Source: Paenibacillus sp. MSJ-34 (GTDB lineage: Bacteria; Bacillota; Bacilli; Paenibacillales; Paenibacillaceae). Taken from it: 35,832 nt of DNA. The stretch lies in assembly GCF_018918005.1 (NCBI RefSeq), contig NZ_JAHLPR010000056.1, positions 1 through 35,832 on the forward strand. The letters run 5' to 3'. This document shows, piece by piece, positions 1 through 9,107 of the stretch. Each line of letters starts with the position of its first letter. Positions within the stretch are counted from its first letter, which is position 1. The notes beneath the pieces were generated by a model, which saw only the letters and a program-made list of their open reading frames with translations, did no database searches and was not told where the DNA came from. Both the position numbers and the translations under genes were made by a program.

Positions 1-49
1 AAAGTAGCAGGCATCCGCCTCGCCGCTTTCTTACAGAAACAAAGGCGAA

Positions 50-95
50 AAAAAGTTGGACGGAAAACGTACCTGTTTTCCGCCCAACTTTTTAT
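50..95. terminator. Intrinsic terminator at the left edge
   Basis: A hairpin with arms of about 17 bases (AAAAAGTTGG...CCAACTTTTT, with GGAAAAC/GTTTTCC inside) has a short loop and a T-rich 3' side. It probably ends a gene lying left of the window. It is A/T-flanked on both sides and could work in both directions. A second GC-rich hairpin, AGCCCCG...CGGGGCT, follows at about 114-150 and may close the minus-strand gene ending at 166. Confidence 0.7.
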
Positions 96-165
96 TTTAG
101 GGACTTATTGGACAGCCCCGTTTGGCTGCATGCGATACATGCGGCGGGGCTTCCGCATCGCGACG

Positions 166-381
166 CTACCTTTTTTTCATCGCAAAAAATTCGCACTTCG
201 CTCTTTCATGATAAGCGAGATCGCTGACCCCGGATTGGATAATAATATGTTGTTCGTTAAAACGGATGATGATTCCGCCCGAATCGACGATATGGTCGTC
301 TTGAAAGACGCGAATCGGCGCCTCGCGCTGCATTGCGTCTTTGAAATCGCGATCGGTCGTCAATCGGCGTTCGTGAGCCAT
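166..381 (-). CDS. Small conserved-type protein of unknown function (71 aa)
   Basis: The function is not recognised. The ORF is credible because a strong Shine-Dalgarno (AAAGGAGAG) lies 5 nt before the ATG, and because it begins 12 nt after the stop of the monooxygenase-like gene upstream on the same strand, so the two look like an operon. The protein is soluble, without signal peptide or membrane segment. Its central part alternates hydrophobic and polar residues (GGIIIRF, HIIIQSG), which suggests a small beta-sheet, and the C-terminus is basic (MKKR). It could be a small beta-barrel housekeeping protein, but no domain can be named. Confidence 0.6.
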   Translation of the reverse strand: MAHERRLTTDRDFKDAMQREAPIRVFQDDHIVDSGGIIIRFNEQHIIIQSGVSDLAYHERAKCEFFAMKKR

Positions 382-393
382 CGAATCTCTCCT

Positions 394-723
394 TTATGCC
401 TTGTTTTTATCGGCAAATCGAGCGTGAATTTCCTCCCAGTCGGGTATGCCGCTATGTTCAAATTGTACGCTTTCTACCCGATTTATCAACCCTCTTACCT
501 TTTTCATCATTTCACTGTGTTTATCGCTTCTGCGGAAATGCAGCATATCTTCCCTGCTTTCCCACGCTTCCAGCAAGAATTGATGCTGTGCCGTTTCGGC
601 GAATAGCACGCTGCGCAATCCTTTCGGTTTATGGAGGGAGGCCAGGAGGCGAAAGGCCCTCCATATTATTTTTTGGAATAAGGAGAGCTCCTTGAACTGA
701 ATTCGGTTTACCAAAATATACAT
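394..723 (-). CDS. Antibiotic-biosynthesis-monooxygenase-like (ABM / dimeric alpha-beta barrel) protein
   Basis: This is a 109-residue soluble protein. The central stretch, FAETAQHQFLLEAWES followed by REDMLHFRRSDKHSEMMKK, has the beta-strand then 'W-x-S-x-E-D-M-x-x-F-x-x-S-x-x-H' layout seen in small ABM/DUF3291-like proteins, which form dimeric ferredoxin-like barrels. Some of these are heme-degrading or quinol monooxygenases; others have no known reaction. The start is supported by GGAGGTGG about 12 nt upstream. The gene is divergent from a TetR regulator, and the spacer holds a long dyad, so it is the natural regulated target. The substrate cannot be told from sequence. Confidence 0.6.
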   Translation of the reverse strand: MYILVNRIQFKELSLFQKIIWRAFRLLASLHKPKGLRSVLFAETAQHQFLLEAWESREDMLHFRRSDKHSEMMKKVRGLINRVESVQFEHSGIPDWEEIHARFADKNKA

Positions 724-775
724 CGTCGTTCACTCCACCTCCGATAGAATCATGTGCCTTACAAACTTCATAATG

Positions 776-807
776 AAACATCATGTTCGATATTGAACAC
801 TATGTTT
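776..807. promoter_or_regulatory. Candidate TetR operator: 32-bp imperfect dyad
   Basis: The outer arms AAACAT and ATGTTT and the inner arms GTTC and GAAC are symmetric about position 791.5. By hand count 13 of 16 base pairs of the dyad match. The dyad lies between the divergent ABM-like gene and the TetR gene and covers the -35 box of the latter, as expected for an autoregulated TetR repressor. Assigning it to this regulator is inference from position. Confidence 0.6.
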
Positions 808-821
808 TGTTACATTATAAT
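793..821 (+). promoter_or_regulatory. Sigma-A-type promoter of the TetR gene
   Basis: TTGAAC (793-798) and a perfect TATAAT (816-821) are separated by 17 bp. The -35 box sits inside the 776-807 dyad. Transcription would begin near 828, leaving a leader of about 80 nt before the ATG at 911. Confidence 0.65.
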
Positions 822-910
822 AACGGTAATCGCGAGTGACAAGAATCAAAATGATGCGGTTTGTTCGTTTCGATACAAAAGAAAAGACATTGTTCGAAAG
901 AAGGGGTACG

Positions 911-1489
911 ATGGGAGATCAGCCTGCCGACCGCAGAGTTGCCCGGACAAGGAAACTGCTGCATGAAGCGCTTGTAGAGTTGATGGCGGAGAAGGACTAT
1001 GAGTCCATCACGGTACAGCATATTATCGATCGGGCGGGTGTCGGGAGATCGACGTTTTATGCCCATTTCTATGGCAAAGAGGAATTGCTGCAGGAAGGAT
1101 TCGAGCAATTGCAGCATTCGTTAAGCCGGCTGGGAGATAACGGTCGCGAAGATGGGAGGTTTTCGTTCAGCTTGGCGATGTTTCGGCATGCGGAGGAACA
1201 TCACCGGCTATATCAAGCGATTGCCGGCAAACAAATTTCGACGATCGTACTGCGGCAAATATCGGATCGGATCGCAACTCTGGCCGGGGAAGAAATCGCG
1301 GCGATGACGGAGGGGGAGCGCCAGCGGAAGTTCGCTTTGCCGATGCCGGTCGCCCAGCAATATGTCAGCGGTTCGTTTATTTCTTTGCTCATTTGGTGGC
1401 TGGATCATGACATGCCTTATACCGCGGAGGAGATGAACCGCATGTTCCATGAAGTGACGTTGCCGGGCATTGAAGCGGCGTTAAGGTAA
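911..1489 (+). CDS. TetR/AcrR-family transcriptional regulator
   Basis: This 192-residue DNA-binding repressor has an N-terminal TetR helix-turn-helix at about residues 15-60: ARTRKLLHEALVELM leads into ITVQHIIDRAGVGRSTFY and then AHFYGKEEL, which matches the family's conserved 'G-x-x-x-x-T-F-Y-x-H-F' core. The C-terminal helical part is a ligand or dimer domain with no recognisable ligand signature. The ATG at 911 is preferred over in-frame codons upstream because AAGGGG stands just before it and the family consensus starts soon after. The gene is divergent from the 394-723/166-381 operon, which it probably controls together with itself through the dyad at 776-807. Confidence 0.9.
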   Translation: MGDQPADRRVARTRKLLHEALVELMAEKDYESITVQHIIDRAGVGRSTFYAHFYGKEELLQEGFEQLQHSLSRLGDNGREDGRFSFSLAMFRHAEEHHRLYQAIAGKQISTIVLRQISDRIATLAGEEIAAMTEGERQRKFALPMPVAQQYVSGSFISLLIWWLDHDMPYTAEEMNRMFHEVTLPGIEAALR

Positions 1490-1491
1490 AG

Positions 1492-1566
1492 TGTCGAAAA
1501 TACGGAAAAAAGTTTCTGAAAATATTTCTTCCCATTTTCGACAACTTGTTGTATACTTCTCGACAT
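1492..1566. promoter_or_regulatory. Promoter region of xpt-pbuX with Spo0A-box-like sites
   Basis: TGTCGAAAA (1492-1500) is repeated exactly in inverted orientation as TTTTCGACA (1535-1543). A weaker third site, ending CGACAT, lies at 1559-1565. The core TGTCGAA is the known Spo0A (0A) box. A plausible -10 box TATACT is at 1552-1557, without a clear -35. Repression of the purine-salvage operon by Spo0A~P is inference only. Confidence 0.4.
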
Positions 1567-1635
1567 ATTCATCATTCATCATGCGAGCTTAGGGCGAATA
1601 TCGCCTTGAATAATTTCATATAGCAACGTCTATTT

Positions 1636-1703
1636 TCTCGTATATGTACAGGAATTGGCCTGTATGTCTCTACCCGATCACCGGAAATGATCGGACTACG
1701 GGA
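1636..1703 (+). ncRNA. Purine riboswitch aptamer (guanine/hypoxanthine type)
   Basis: A three-way junction can be drawn by hand. P1 is TCTCGTA (1636-1642) with TACGGGA (1697-1703). P2 is TACAGG with CCTGTA around a loop containing GG. P3 is CCGATCA with TGATCGG around CCGGAAA, whose CC can pair with the P2-loop GG. The J2/3 core reads GTCTCTAC (usual GTTTCTAC). The specificity base before the 3' strand of P1 is C (1696), the position that selects guanine or hypoxanthine rather than adenine. It lies upstream of xpt-pbuX, the classical guanine-riboswitch target. Deviations are a U-to-C change in J2/3 and TAT rather than TAA in J1/2. Confidence 0.88.
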
Positions 1704-1813
1704 ACCCGAACCGATTGCTTGCCGATATGAGGGTGCGCTTACTTATTGACGTTATTTTAACTGAAATAAGTTTGTTTTATGTGCATTCTATTCGGTCGTT
1801 ATCGGACTCGACG

Positions 1814-3916
<2,103 letters not shown>

Positions 3917-3922
3917 AATTGG

Positions 3923-3968
3923 AAAGGACCGTTTAGGAATTTAAGCTATCCTGAACGGTCCTTTTTTT
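3923..3968 (+). terminator. Intrinsic terminator of xpt-pbuX
   Basis: The 11-bp outer stem AAAGGACCGTT/AACGGTCCTTT has an inner TAGGA/TCCTG stem and is followed by seven T residues. It lies 6 nt after the pbuX stop. The A run on the other side may also serve the convergent lipoprotein gene. Confidence 0.9.
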
Positions 3969-4008
3969 CATTTGGATTTTTCGTACGTCTGGCTTCGCGC
4001 AACCGTTT

Positions 4009-4449
4009 TTAGCTTTTCTCCAGCTTCGTCAAAATCCGCTGTTTCACCGTGTCGTCGCCTTCAATCGCTTTTTCGTAATATTCAAAGGTTACGGCATCAT
4101 CCTTGTTCAATTGTTCCAACACCGCATCCATGCCTTCGCTTAGCTGAAATGAAGTCGGTTCGCCATTGACGATAATTTCAACGGAATGATTATCGATTTG
4201 CCCGGTGTAAGAGCCGGACCCTTGTTTCGTTTCGTTGTCTGTCCCGTCCGGATTGGTCTGGACGTCGGGATCGGTCGCCGCGGCGTTATCGTCCGGATCG
4301 GTTTGGTCAGCCGGTTCGGTGACGGGAGTTTCAATTGGATCTCCGCTATCGCCTCCCGGCGCGGCCGGTTTCTCGCCGCCGCAGGCGGTTAGCGCAAGCG
4401 TCAGGACGACTGCGAGCAACATGGAGAATAATGTAGTCGGTTTTTTCAT
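4009..4449 (-). CDS. Secreted lipoprotein of unknown function
   Basis: This is a 146-residue protein. A type II signal peptide (MKKPTT, then a hydrophobic run) ends in the lipobox LTAC with Cys at residue 23, so it should be anchored to the outer face of the membrane. Residues about 24-75 are a low-complexity acidic, Pro/Asp/Thr-rich linker. The last 70 residues form a small folded domain starting near GSYTGQIDNHSVEIIVNG. The start at 4449 is chosen because GGAGGTG lies just before it and the signal peptide begins there; an ATG five codons upstream overlaps this site. It stands alone, convergent with pbuX, with the repeat island upstream. No enzymatic motif was seen. Confidence 0.8.
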   Translation of the reverse strand: MKKPTTLFSMLLAVVLTLALTACGGEKPAAPGGDSGDPIETPVTEPADQTDPDDNAAATDPDVQTNPDGTDNETKQGSGSYTGQIDNHSVEIIVNGEPTSFQLSEGMDAVLEQLNKDDAVTFEYYEKAIEGDDTVKQRILTKLEKS

Positions 4450-4603
4450 AGTAAGCACCTCCACCTACTTAGACGAAGCGTCGCCGTAAAAGGTTGCGGC
4501 CTTCCGATCCAAGTGGGACGGAGGGAGCGCGCCGCGCCATGTTGAACGCTGCACCATTGCCGGCCACCGAACCGTACGCCCTTTAACCGGATGCATGACC
4601 GCC

Positions 4604-4850
4604 GTACCGCCGCAATACAGCACACTATTGCGCAATTGTCGGCATATCGCCACAGGTCCAGCACACTATTTCACAATCGTTGCCATATCGCCGCAGGTCC
4701 ATCACACTATTTCACAACCGTCGCCGTATCGCCGCAGGTCCATCACACTATTTCGCAACCGTCGCCGTATCGCCACAAGCCCAACATACTATTTCGCAAC
4801 CGTCGCCGTATCGCCGCAAGCCCAACATACTATTTCGCAACAGCCGTAAT
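4604..4850. repeat. Tandem array of about six 41-bp units
   Basis: Units of the type TATCGCCGCAGGTCCATCAC followed by ACTATTTCACAACCGTCGCCG begin near 4604, 4645, 4686, 4727, 4768 and 4809. The interval is exactly 41 bp for the last four steps. The period is not a multiple of three, so the ORFs that cross it change repeat peptide each unit and are not genes. There are no unique spacers, which excludes CRISPR. Confidence 0.9.
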
Positions 4851-4880
4851 ATCGCGCACCATGCACTACCACACGCCGCC

Positions 4881-5750
4881 CATTGGAAAATGTCCAATAG
4901 AATCGTCCGTTTTTTCGCAAATATGACCGTTCCATTGGAAAACATCCAATCAAATCGTCGATTTTTTTAGAATTGGGGCATTTTTGCTGGATTCTGTTGG
5001 ATGAAATCCAATGCAACCCCGGAAAAGTGATGTTCAAGCCAAAACCCATTGGATAAAATCCAATGGCCCGCAATAGGCGCAATGGCAACAGCCACATAAC
5101 GGCCGCCGCATTGGAAAATGTCCAATAGAATCGCCCGTTTTTTTGCAAATATGATCGTTCCATTGGAAAACATCCAATCAAATCGCCGATTTTTTTGGAA
5201 TACGGACGATTTTGTGGATTCTGTTGGATGAAATCCAATGCAATCCTGGATCAGAGCCGTTCAAGCCAAAAACCATTGGATAAAATCCAATGGCCCGCAA
5301 TAGGCGCAATGGCAATAGCCACATAACGGCTACCGCATTGGAAAACGTCCAATAGAATCGCCCGTTTTCCGCAAATATGATCGTTCCATTGGAAAACATC
5401 CAATCAAATCGTCGATTTTTTTAGAATTGGGGCATTTTTGCTGGATTCTGTTGGATGAAATCCAATGCAACCCCGGCAAAGTGATGTTCAAGCCAAAAAC
5501 CATTGGATAAAATCCAATGGCCCGCAATAGGCGCAATGGCAATAGCCACATAACGGCCGCCGCATTGGAAAACGTCCAATAGAATCGCCCGTTTTTTAGC
5601 AAATATGATCGTTCCATTGGAAAACATCCAATCAAATCGCCGATTTTTTTGGAATACGGACGATTTTGCCGGATTCTGTTGGATGAAATCCAATGCAAGC
5701 CTGGATTAGAGCCGTTCAAGCCAAAAACCATTGGATAAAATCCAATGGCC
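4881..5750. repeat. Four 227/228-bp tandem units, each with four ATTGGA/TCCAAT palindromes
   Basis: Unit starts (CATTGGAAAA) are at 4881, 5109, 5336 and 5563. Each unit carries four inverted repeats built on the same half-site. In unit 1 these are 4882-4898 and 4934-4950 (ATTGGA-N5-TCCAAT), 4997-5011 (TTGGAT-GAA-ATCCAA), and 5046-5066 (9-bp arms CCATTGGAT, loop AAA). Units 1 and 3 share one version of the middle segment (GAATTGGGGCATTTTTGC) and units 2 and 4 another (GAATACGGACGATTTTG), so the array probably grew by duplication of a two-unit block. Minus-strand ORFs through it are repeat shadows. Confidence 0.9.
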
Positions 5751-5857
5751 GCAATAGTAGCAATAGTAGCAATAGTAGCAATAGTAGCAATAGTAGCAAT
5801 AGTAGCAATAGTAGCAATAGTAGCAATAGTAGCAATAGTAGCAATAGTAGCAATAGT
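5751..5857. repeat. 9-bp minisatellite (GCAATAGTA), about 12 copies
   Basis: There is an uninterrupted run of the 9-mer GCAATAGTA, about 107 bp long, after which copies degenerate (GTCGCCATAATGGCAATGGC...). The minus strand can be read as (Ala-Thr-Ile)n and other triplet peptides in all frames, but no start site or signal supports a gene. Copy number is likely to vary between strains by slippage. Confidence 0.9.
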
Positions 5858-5967
5858 CGCCATAATGGCAATGGCCGCCAAAGTCGCAATGGCCACAATA
5901 GCCATAGCCGCTAAAGAAGCAAAGCCGCACTAATCGCCACAGTGGCAATGATCGCAATAGCCGCGCT

Positions 5968-6115
5968 GGTCGCGCAAAACGCAGATACGCCCCGTCTAAT
6001 CTGGTCGCGTCGCGCAAAACGCATACGCCCAGCCTCATCTGGTCGCATCACGAAAAACACACATACGCCCCGTCTCATCCGGTCGCGCAAACGCCGAAAC
6101 GCCCATCTCAATGCT
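5968..6115. repeat. Four degenerate units of about 35-40 bp (GGTCGCG...ACGCCC)
   Basis: Units beginning GGTCGC at 5968, 6003, 6041 and 6081 share the layout GGTCGCGCAAAACGC, then ATACGCCCCGTCTCATCT. It is the fourth tandem array in the same 1.5-kb spacer. No coding potential was accepted here. Confidence 0.75.
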
Positions 6116-6157
6116 GCCTACTATCTATTTCACAAGCGGCAGCAACCGGCCTCTCGC

Positions 6158-6466
6158 TCACTTCTTCGCTTTATCCCGCAAAGCGATCTCCTCCGTGACG
6201 ACAAAGGCGATCTCCTCGTTGCCGAATAGCGACAGGACGCCGAGCAAGGTGTGATCCGGGATGTCGCCGGCTTCTTCCTTCGGCACGGTTAGTTCGATCG
6301 CCTGCTGCAAGGCGTGATTGGCGTTTTGCTGCGGATAGGCGCGCCGGTACAATTCGGCCGGGTCGAGATGATGATTGACGCACCACTGCGCGAATACGAG
6401 AATCATCATCTGTTCGTCGCGTTGATAGTTGCGGATAATTTGTTCTTCGATCTCTTTGGAACTCAC
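6158..6466 (-). CDS. Conserved-type hypothetical protein (102 aa)
   Basis: This is a soluble protein with the N-terminus MSSKEIEEQIIRNYQRDEQMMILVFAQWCVNHHLDP and an acidic, helical C-terminal half ending in KAKK. The function is not recognised. The start is a GTG at 6466, supported by AAGGAG about 10 nt upstream. It is divergent from the IF-3 paralogue with a 64-bp spacer, so the two may share regulatory DNA. The well-formed translation start and even amphipathic helical pattern make it a real gene. Confidence 0.7.
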   Translation of the reverse strand: MSSKEIEEQIIRNYQRDEQMMILVFAQWCVNHHLDPAELYRRAYPQQNANHALQQAIELTVPKEEAGDIPDHTLLGVLSLFGNEEIAFVVTEEIALRDKAKK

Positions 6467-6530
6467 TAGCGAAAACTCCTTTTTGACGGTAATATGGATT
6501 CATTATAGCGAAAGGTCAGGTGAGTCCACA

Positions 6531-7004
6531 ATGATCATGAATGAAAAAATTAAAGCGTCCGAAGTGCAGCTGACCGGCTTGAACGGTGAAGATTTGGGCA
6601 TCGTCCCGACCTCCGAAGCGCTGGCCATGGCTAGAGAGTTGAAGGTCGATTTGGTATGCACCTCGCTGATGAGCAGCCCGCCGCCTTGCAAGCTGATCGG
6701 AGCGGGAGCGGCCAAGCAAGAGAAACAGCAGGCCCGCAAGAAGGAGCGGGAACCGAAGGTGAAGGAAATCCGGCTCACCCCGCAGATCGAGGACCACGAT
6801 TACGAGACCAAGAAACAGCAAGCGGAGCGTATATTGAAATCCGGCGATTCCGTCATGTTTGTCGTACGTGTCCAGGGTAAAGAAGGCGCCAAAGCGAAGG
6901 GACTGCTCGAAGAGATGCTCAAGGATATAGGCGGGGCCGGGCGCCAAAAAACCGGCATCCAGCTCAGCGGCAAGCAAGCGGCTGTACAGGTCGATCCTTT
7001 ATAA
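6531..7004 (+). CDS. infC: Translation initiation factor IF-3 paralogue, shortened and divergent
   Basis: The 157-residue protein has the IF-3 two-domain layout: N-domain MNEKIKASEVQLTGLNGEDLGIVPTSEAL (usual 'INEEIRAxEVRLIGxDGEQLGI'), charged linker helix (AAKQEKQQARKKEREPKVKE), and C-domain IRLTPQIEDHDYETKKQQAERIL. True IF-3 binds the 30S subunit and controls start-codon selection. Here the C-domain is about 14 residues short. The usual V-x-F-R-G-R-E motif is replaced by VVRVQGKEG, the 'YGK(F/Y)' part of the linker is lost, and the final 'F-M-x-L-x-P' becomes QAAVQVDPL. It also stands alone, without rpmI-rplT. The ATG at 6531 (AGGTGAG 6 nt upstream) is chosen; ATG 6537 is possible. Fold assignment is firm; canonical activity is doubtful. 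Confidence 0.85.
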   Translation: MIMNEKIKASEVQLTGLNGEDLGIVPTSEALAMARELKVDLVCTSLMSSPPPCKLIGAGAAKQEKQQARKKEREPKVKEIRLTPQIEDHDYETKKQQAERILKSGDSVMFVVRVQGKEGAKAKGLLEEMLKDIGGAGRQKTGIQLSGKQAAVQVDPL

Positions 7005-7007
7005 GAG

Positions 7008-7258
7008 GTTGTTCAAAAAGCCCCTTTTGATCACGAAGCACGGCTGGGAGTGGAATCGACATCGAATCTTGCGTTCACCCTCGAAGAACGTAGGGCTTAC
7101 GAAGGATGTTTCCTCGGAAACATTGCAGGTGCTCATGGAGGTACAGCCTACACTCCGCTCCTCCTGAAAGTTTTGCCCAGCAAAACTCGCTTCGGAAGCA
7201 TGGCCCAAGGGTTCTCGCAACCTTCTCGGTGCCGAAAAGTTGATTTTTTTGAACACGC
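7008..7258. mobile_element. MITE-like intergenic element with imperfect terminal inverted repeats
   Basis: The ends are TGTTCAAAAA (7010-7019) and, inverted, TTTTTGAACA (7246-7255). A looser match continues inward on each side (CTTTT then CAC). Inside are two perfect 8-bp hairpins: ATGTTTCC/GGAAACAT (7106-7123) and AGTTTTGC/GCAAAACT (7169-7187). No ORF with a translation start is accepted. It begins 3-5 nt after the IF-3 paralogue stop and may act as its transcription end. The short TIRs, absence of genes and compact size suggest a non-autonomous element; no target-site duplication could be recognised. Confidence 0.55.
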
Positions 7259-7337
7259 ATTATAAAACGATCCATTCGCATGAAGCTTGGCTATCGATAT
7301 ATTACCGGCTTGCAGCCGATCGAACGGAGGACTCGCC

Positions 7338-8336
7338 ATGTCCGATCCAATACTCGACCATGAGCAACATTTATTTAGGGAACTGCAGAATACGGTTGCC
7401 GACCGGCTCGGCATGACCATTATCCATGCGGTTCCGATTCGTTTCGGCTATTTAAATCGCAAGTGGAAAATACGAACGGACAGGGGCGACTATGTATTAA
7501 AGCAATACAGCCGTGCCAGATACCGCGAAGATCATTTCCCCGCCTTGCACGCCGCTCTTTTCACGCAAAATCGATTGCACGACCGAGGCATCCCCTGCCC
7601 GTATCTCGTAATGTCTCAAAATGATGTACTGCATGTTTCCTCCGAGGGAGAAAGATTCAGCGTCATGACATTTTGCCATGGGAACATCGTAAAACCGGGA
7701 TTTCTCATAGGCCGGCATTTATATCATCTAGGAAAATGGACGGGCAGAATGCATCGTTTTCTCAATGACGGATCGATGGCGATGCCGGAAGAGCCCGAAC
7801 CGCAGTTCATCCCCCCTTCCCAGGCGGAACGCATGAAACATTGGGACCGGGTCGAACGCGAATTGCGCAGCAAGTACAAGACAGAACTGCTTCCCGTTCT
7901 TGAAAGGCATAGAGCGGCTGCGGCGAAGATCAATTTGCCGCTTATGCTGCAGTCCCGGGCAGGATGGGCGCACCGGGATTTATGGACGGATAATCTCCTT
8001 TTCTCCGCGGACCGTCTGTCGGCAATTCTCGATTTTGACCGTCTGCGGTACGATTATCCCGAAGCGGACGTTGCGAGGGCGCTCATGTCCTGCTGTTTTG
8101 CGCAAGGCCGATTCGACACTTCGCTGGCGAACGCCTTTCTCGAAGGATACAGGGAAGAATATCCATTCGAACAGGAAGCGCTGCCCAGATCGCTGCTCAT
8201 GCTGTATTGGATGGAATGCGAATGGTGGATCCATTCCGAAATGGATTCCTCCAGCGCTCCTCCCGTCCGGTTCAGGGAAGAAATGGCGTGGTTGGCCGAC
8301 CATATAGACGAAATATCAAACGGCAGCTTCATTTAA
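7338..8336 (+). CDS. APH-fold phosphotransferase (aminoglycoside phosphotransferase / CotS / homoserine kinase-like)
   Basis: This 332-residue cytosolic kinase-like protein has an N-lobe strand pattern RFGYLNRKWKIRTDRGDYVLKQYS, with the ATP-anchoring Lys in VLKQY. The catalytic loop HRDLWTDNLLF (about residues 212-222) supplies the H-x-D-x-x-x-x-N motif, and ILDFDRLRYD supplies the metal-binding Asp in place of DFG. The family phosphorylates small molecules such as sugars, choline, homoserine or antibiotics; some members are spore-coat proteins. The substrate is not predictable here. The ATG at 7338 is chosen because CGGAGG lies 7 nt before it; an in-frame ATG at 7287 lacks a ribosome site. 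A membrane-protein gene follows after 40 nt, so co-transcription is possible. Confidence 0.85.
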   Translation: MSDPILDHEQHLFRELQNTVADRLGMTIIHAVPIRFGYLNRKWKIRTDRGDYVLKQYSRARYREDHFPALHAALFTQNRLHDRGIPCPYLVMSQNDVLHVSSEGERFSVMTFCHGNIVKPGFLIGRHLYHLGKWTGRMHRFLNDGSMAMPEEPEPQFIPPSQAERMKHWDRVERELRSKYKTELLPVLERHRAAAAKINLPLMLQSRAGWAHRDLWTDNLLFSADRLSAILDFDRLRYDYPEADVARALMSCCFAQGRFDTSLANAFLEGYREEYPFEQEALPRSLLMLYWMECEWWIHSEMDSSSAPPVRFREEMAWLADHIDEISNGSFI

Positions 8337-8376
8337 AAAAATCTAACGTTCAACCGATACTATATGGAGGGAATCA

Positions 8377-9093
8377 TTGTCAAAACAAATAGAGAGAGGA
8401 ACAGAGAGAGAAATGAACGAAGCGTATGTGAAAGAACGAAAAACGATCGTCACCAGGCTGATCGTGCTCATCGTCATATTGACGTTGGCGCTGGGCGGCA
8501 TTTTTTGGGCAGGGCTGAATAAGGACAAAAAGCTTGCCGAAGGTCCGGTCGATCTTGCCGGATTGGATATCCCGGCGGCGGGTACCGGGGCGTTTGTAAG
8601 GGCGGAATTTGACAGAATGACTCCTCCGTTCGCGGAATATGTGCTGGTGAAAAAAGACGAGGGAGAAATCGGAGGTTTGGCGAGACTTTACGTATTTCCC
8701 CATGAAGGCAAAGGGTTGATCGTCAAGGCGTTGCAGCGCGATTTCAATCGGGTGGAGCAAATCGTGGCTTCTTCCGAAGGAGGGCAGAAAGCGGCGGGCA
8801 CTTCTCTTGAAATGACGGCCAGATTCGATAAGATCGATCCGGGCGTGCGCGATTACGCCAAACAGTTTCTAACCGACGGAACGAACGGATCGGAGATCAG
8901 CGACGAACAGTTTGCGGAGTATTTCTGGCCTTATGTGTTCAATACCGACATTCCGAAGGAAATCGGGCAGGACAACTCGCCGCAACTGCTTTCGATGGGT
9001 TGGAAAATTTATGTGCTTCTGATCCTCGTCGTCTTATTGTCTTCTTTATTAAATATGAAGAGATTGAAACGCAAATATAGCGCCGGCGCCTAG
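8377..9093 (+). CDS. Two-pass membrane protein of unknown function
   Basis: The protein has 238 residues. Membrane segments lie near residues 25-46 (TRLIVLIVILTLALGGIFWAGL) and 208-226 (IYVLLILVVLLSSLL); a hydrophilic domain of about 160 residues between them probably faces outside. The domain contains LARLYVFPHEGKGLIVKALQRDFNRVEQ but no catalytic motif I recognise. The start is a TTG at 8377 with GGAGGG 5 nt upstream; ATG 8413 is the alternative. It lies downstream of the kinase-like gene in the same direction and ends at a terminator. Confidence 0.75.
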   Translation: MSKQIERGTEREMNEAYVKERKTIVTRLIVLIVILTLALGGIFWAGLNKDKKLAEGPVDLAGLDIPAAGTGAFVRAEFDRMTPPFAEYVLVKKDEGEIGGLARLYVFPHEGKGLIVKALQRDFNRVEQIVASSEGGQKAAGTSLEMTARFDKIDPGVRDYAKQFLTDGTNGSEISDEQFAEYFWPYVFNTDIPKEIGQDNSPQLLSMGWKIYVLLILVVLLSSLLNMKRLKRKYSAGA

Positions 9094-9107
9094 CGCCCGG
9101 CCGGAAG

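Noticed and set aside
4595-4970. Plus-strand ORFs through the 41-bp array
   Set aside because: The period is not a multiple of three, the peptides are repeat shadows in several frames, and there is no translation signal.
4604-5750. CRISPR array
   Set aside because: Units are directly adjacent with no unique spacers of constant length, and no cas genes are present.
5330-5905. Minus-strand ORF of 191 codons with (Ala-Thr-Ile)n repeats
   Set aside because: It is made wholly of the 9-bp and 227-bp repeats; since 227 is not a multiple of three the frame changes between units, and no ribosome site is present.
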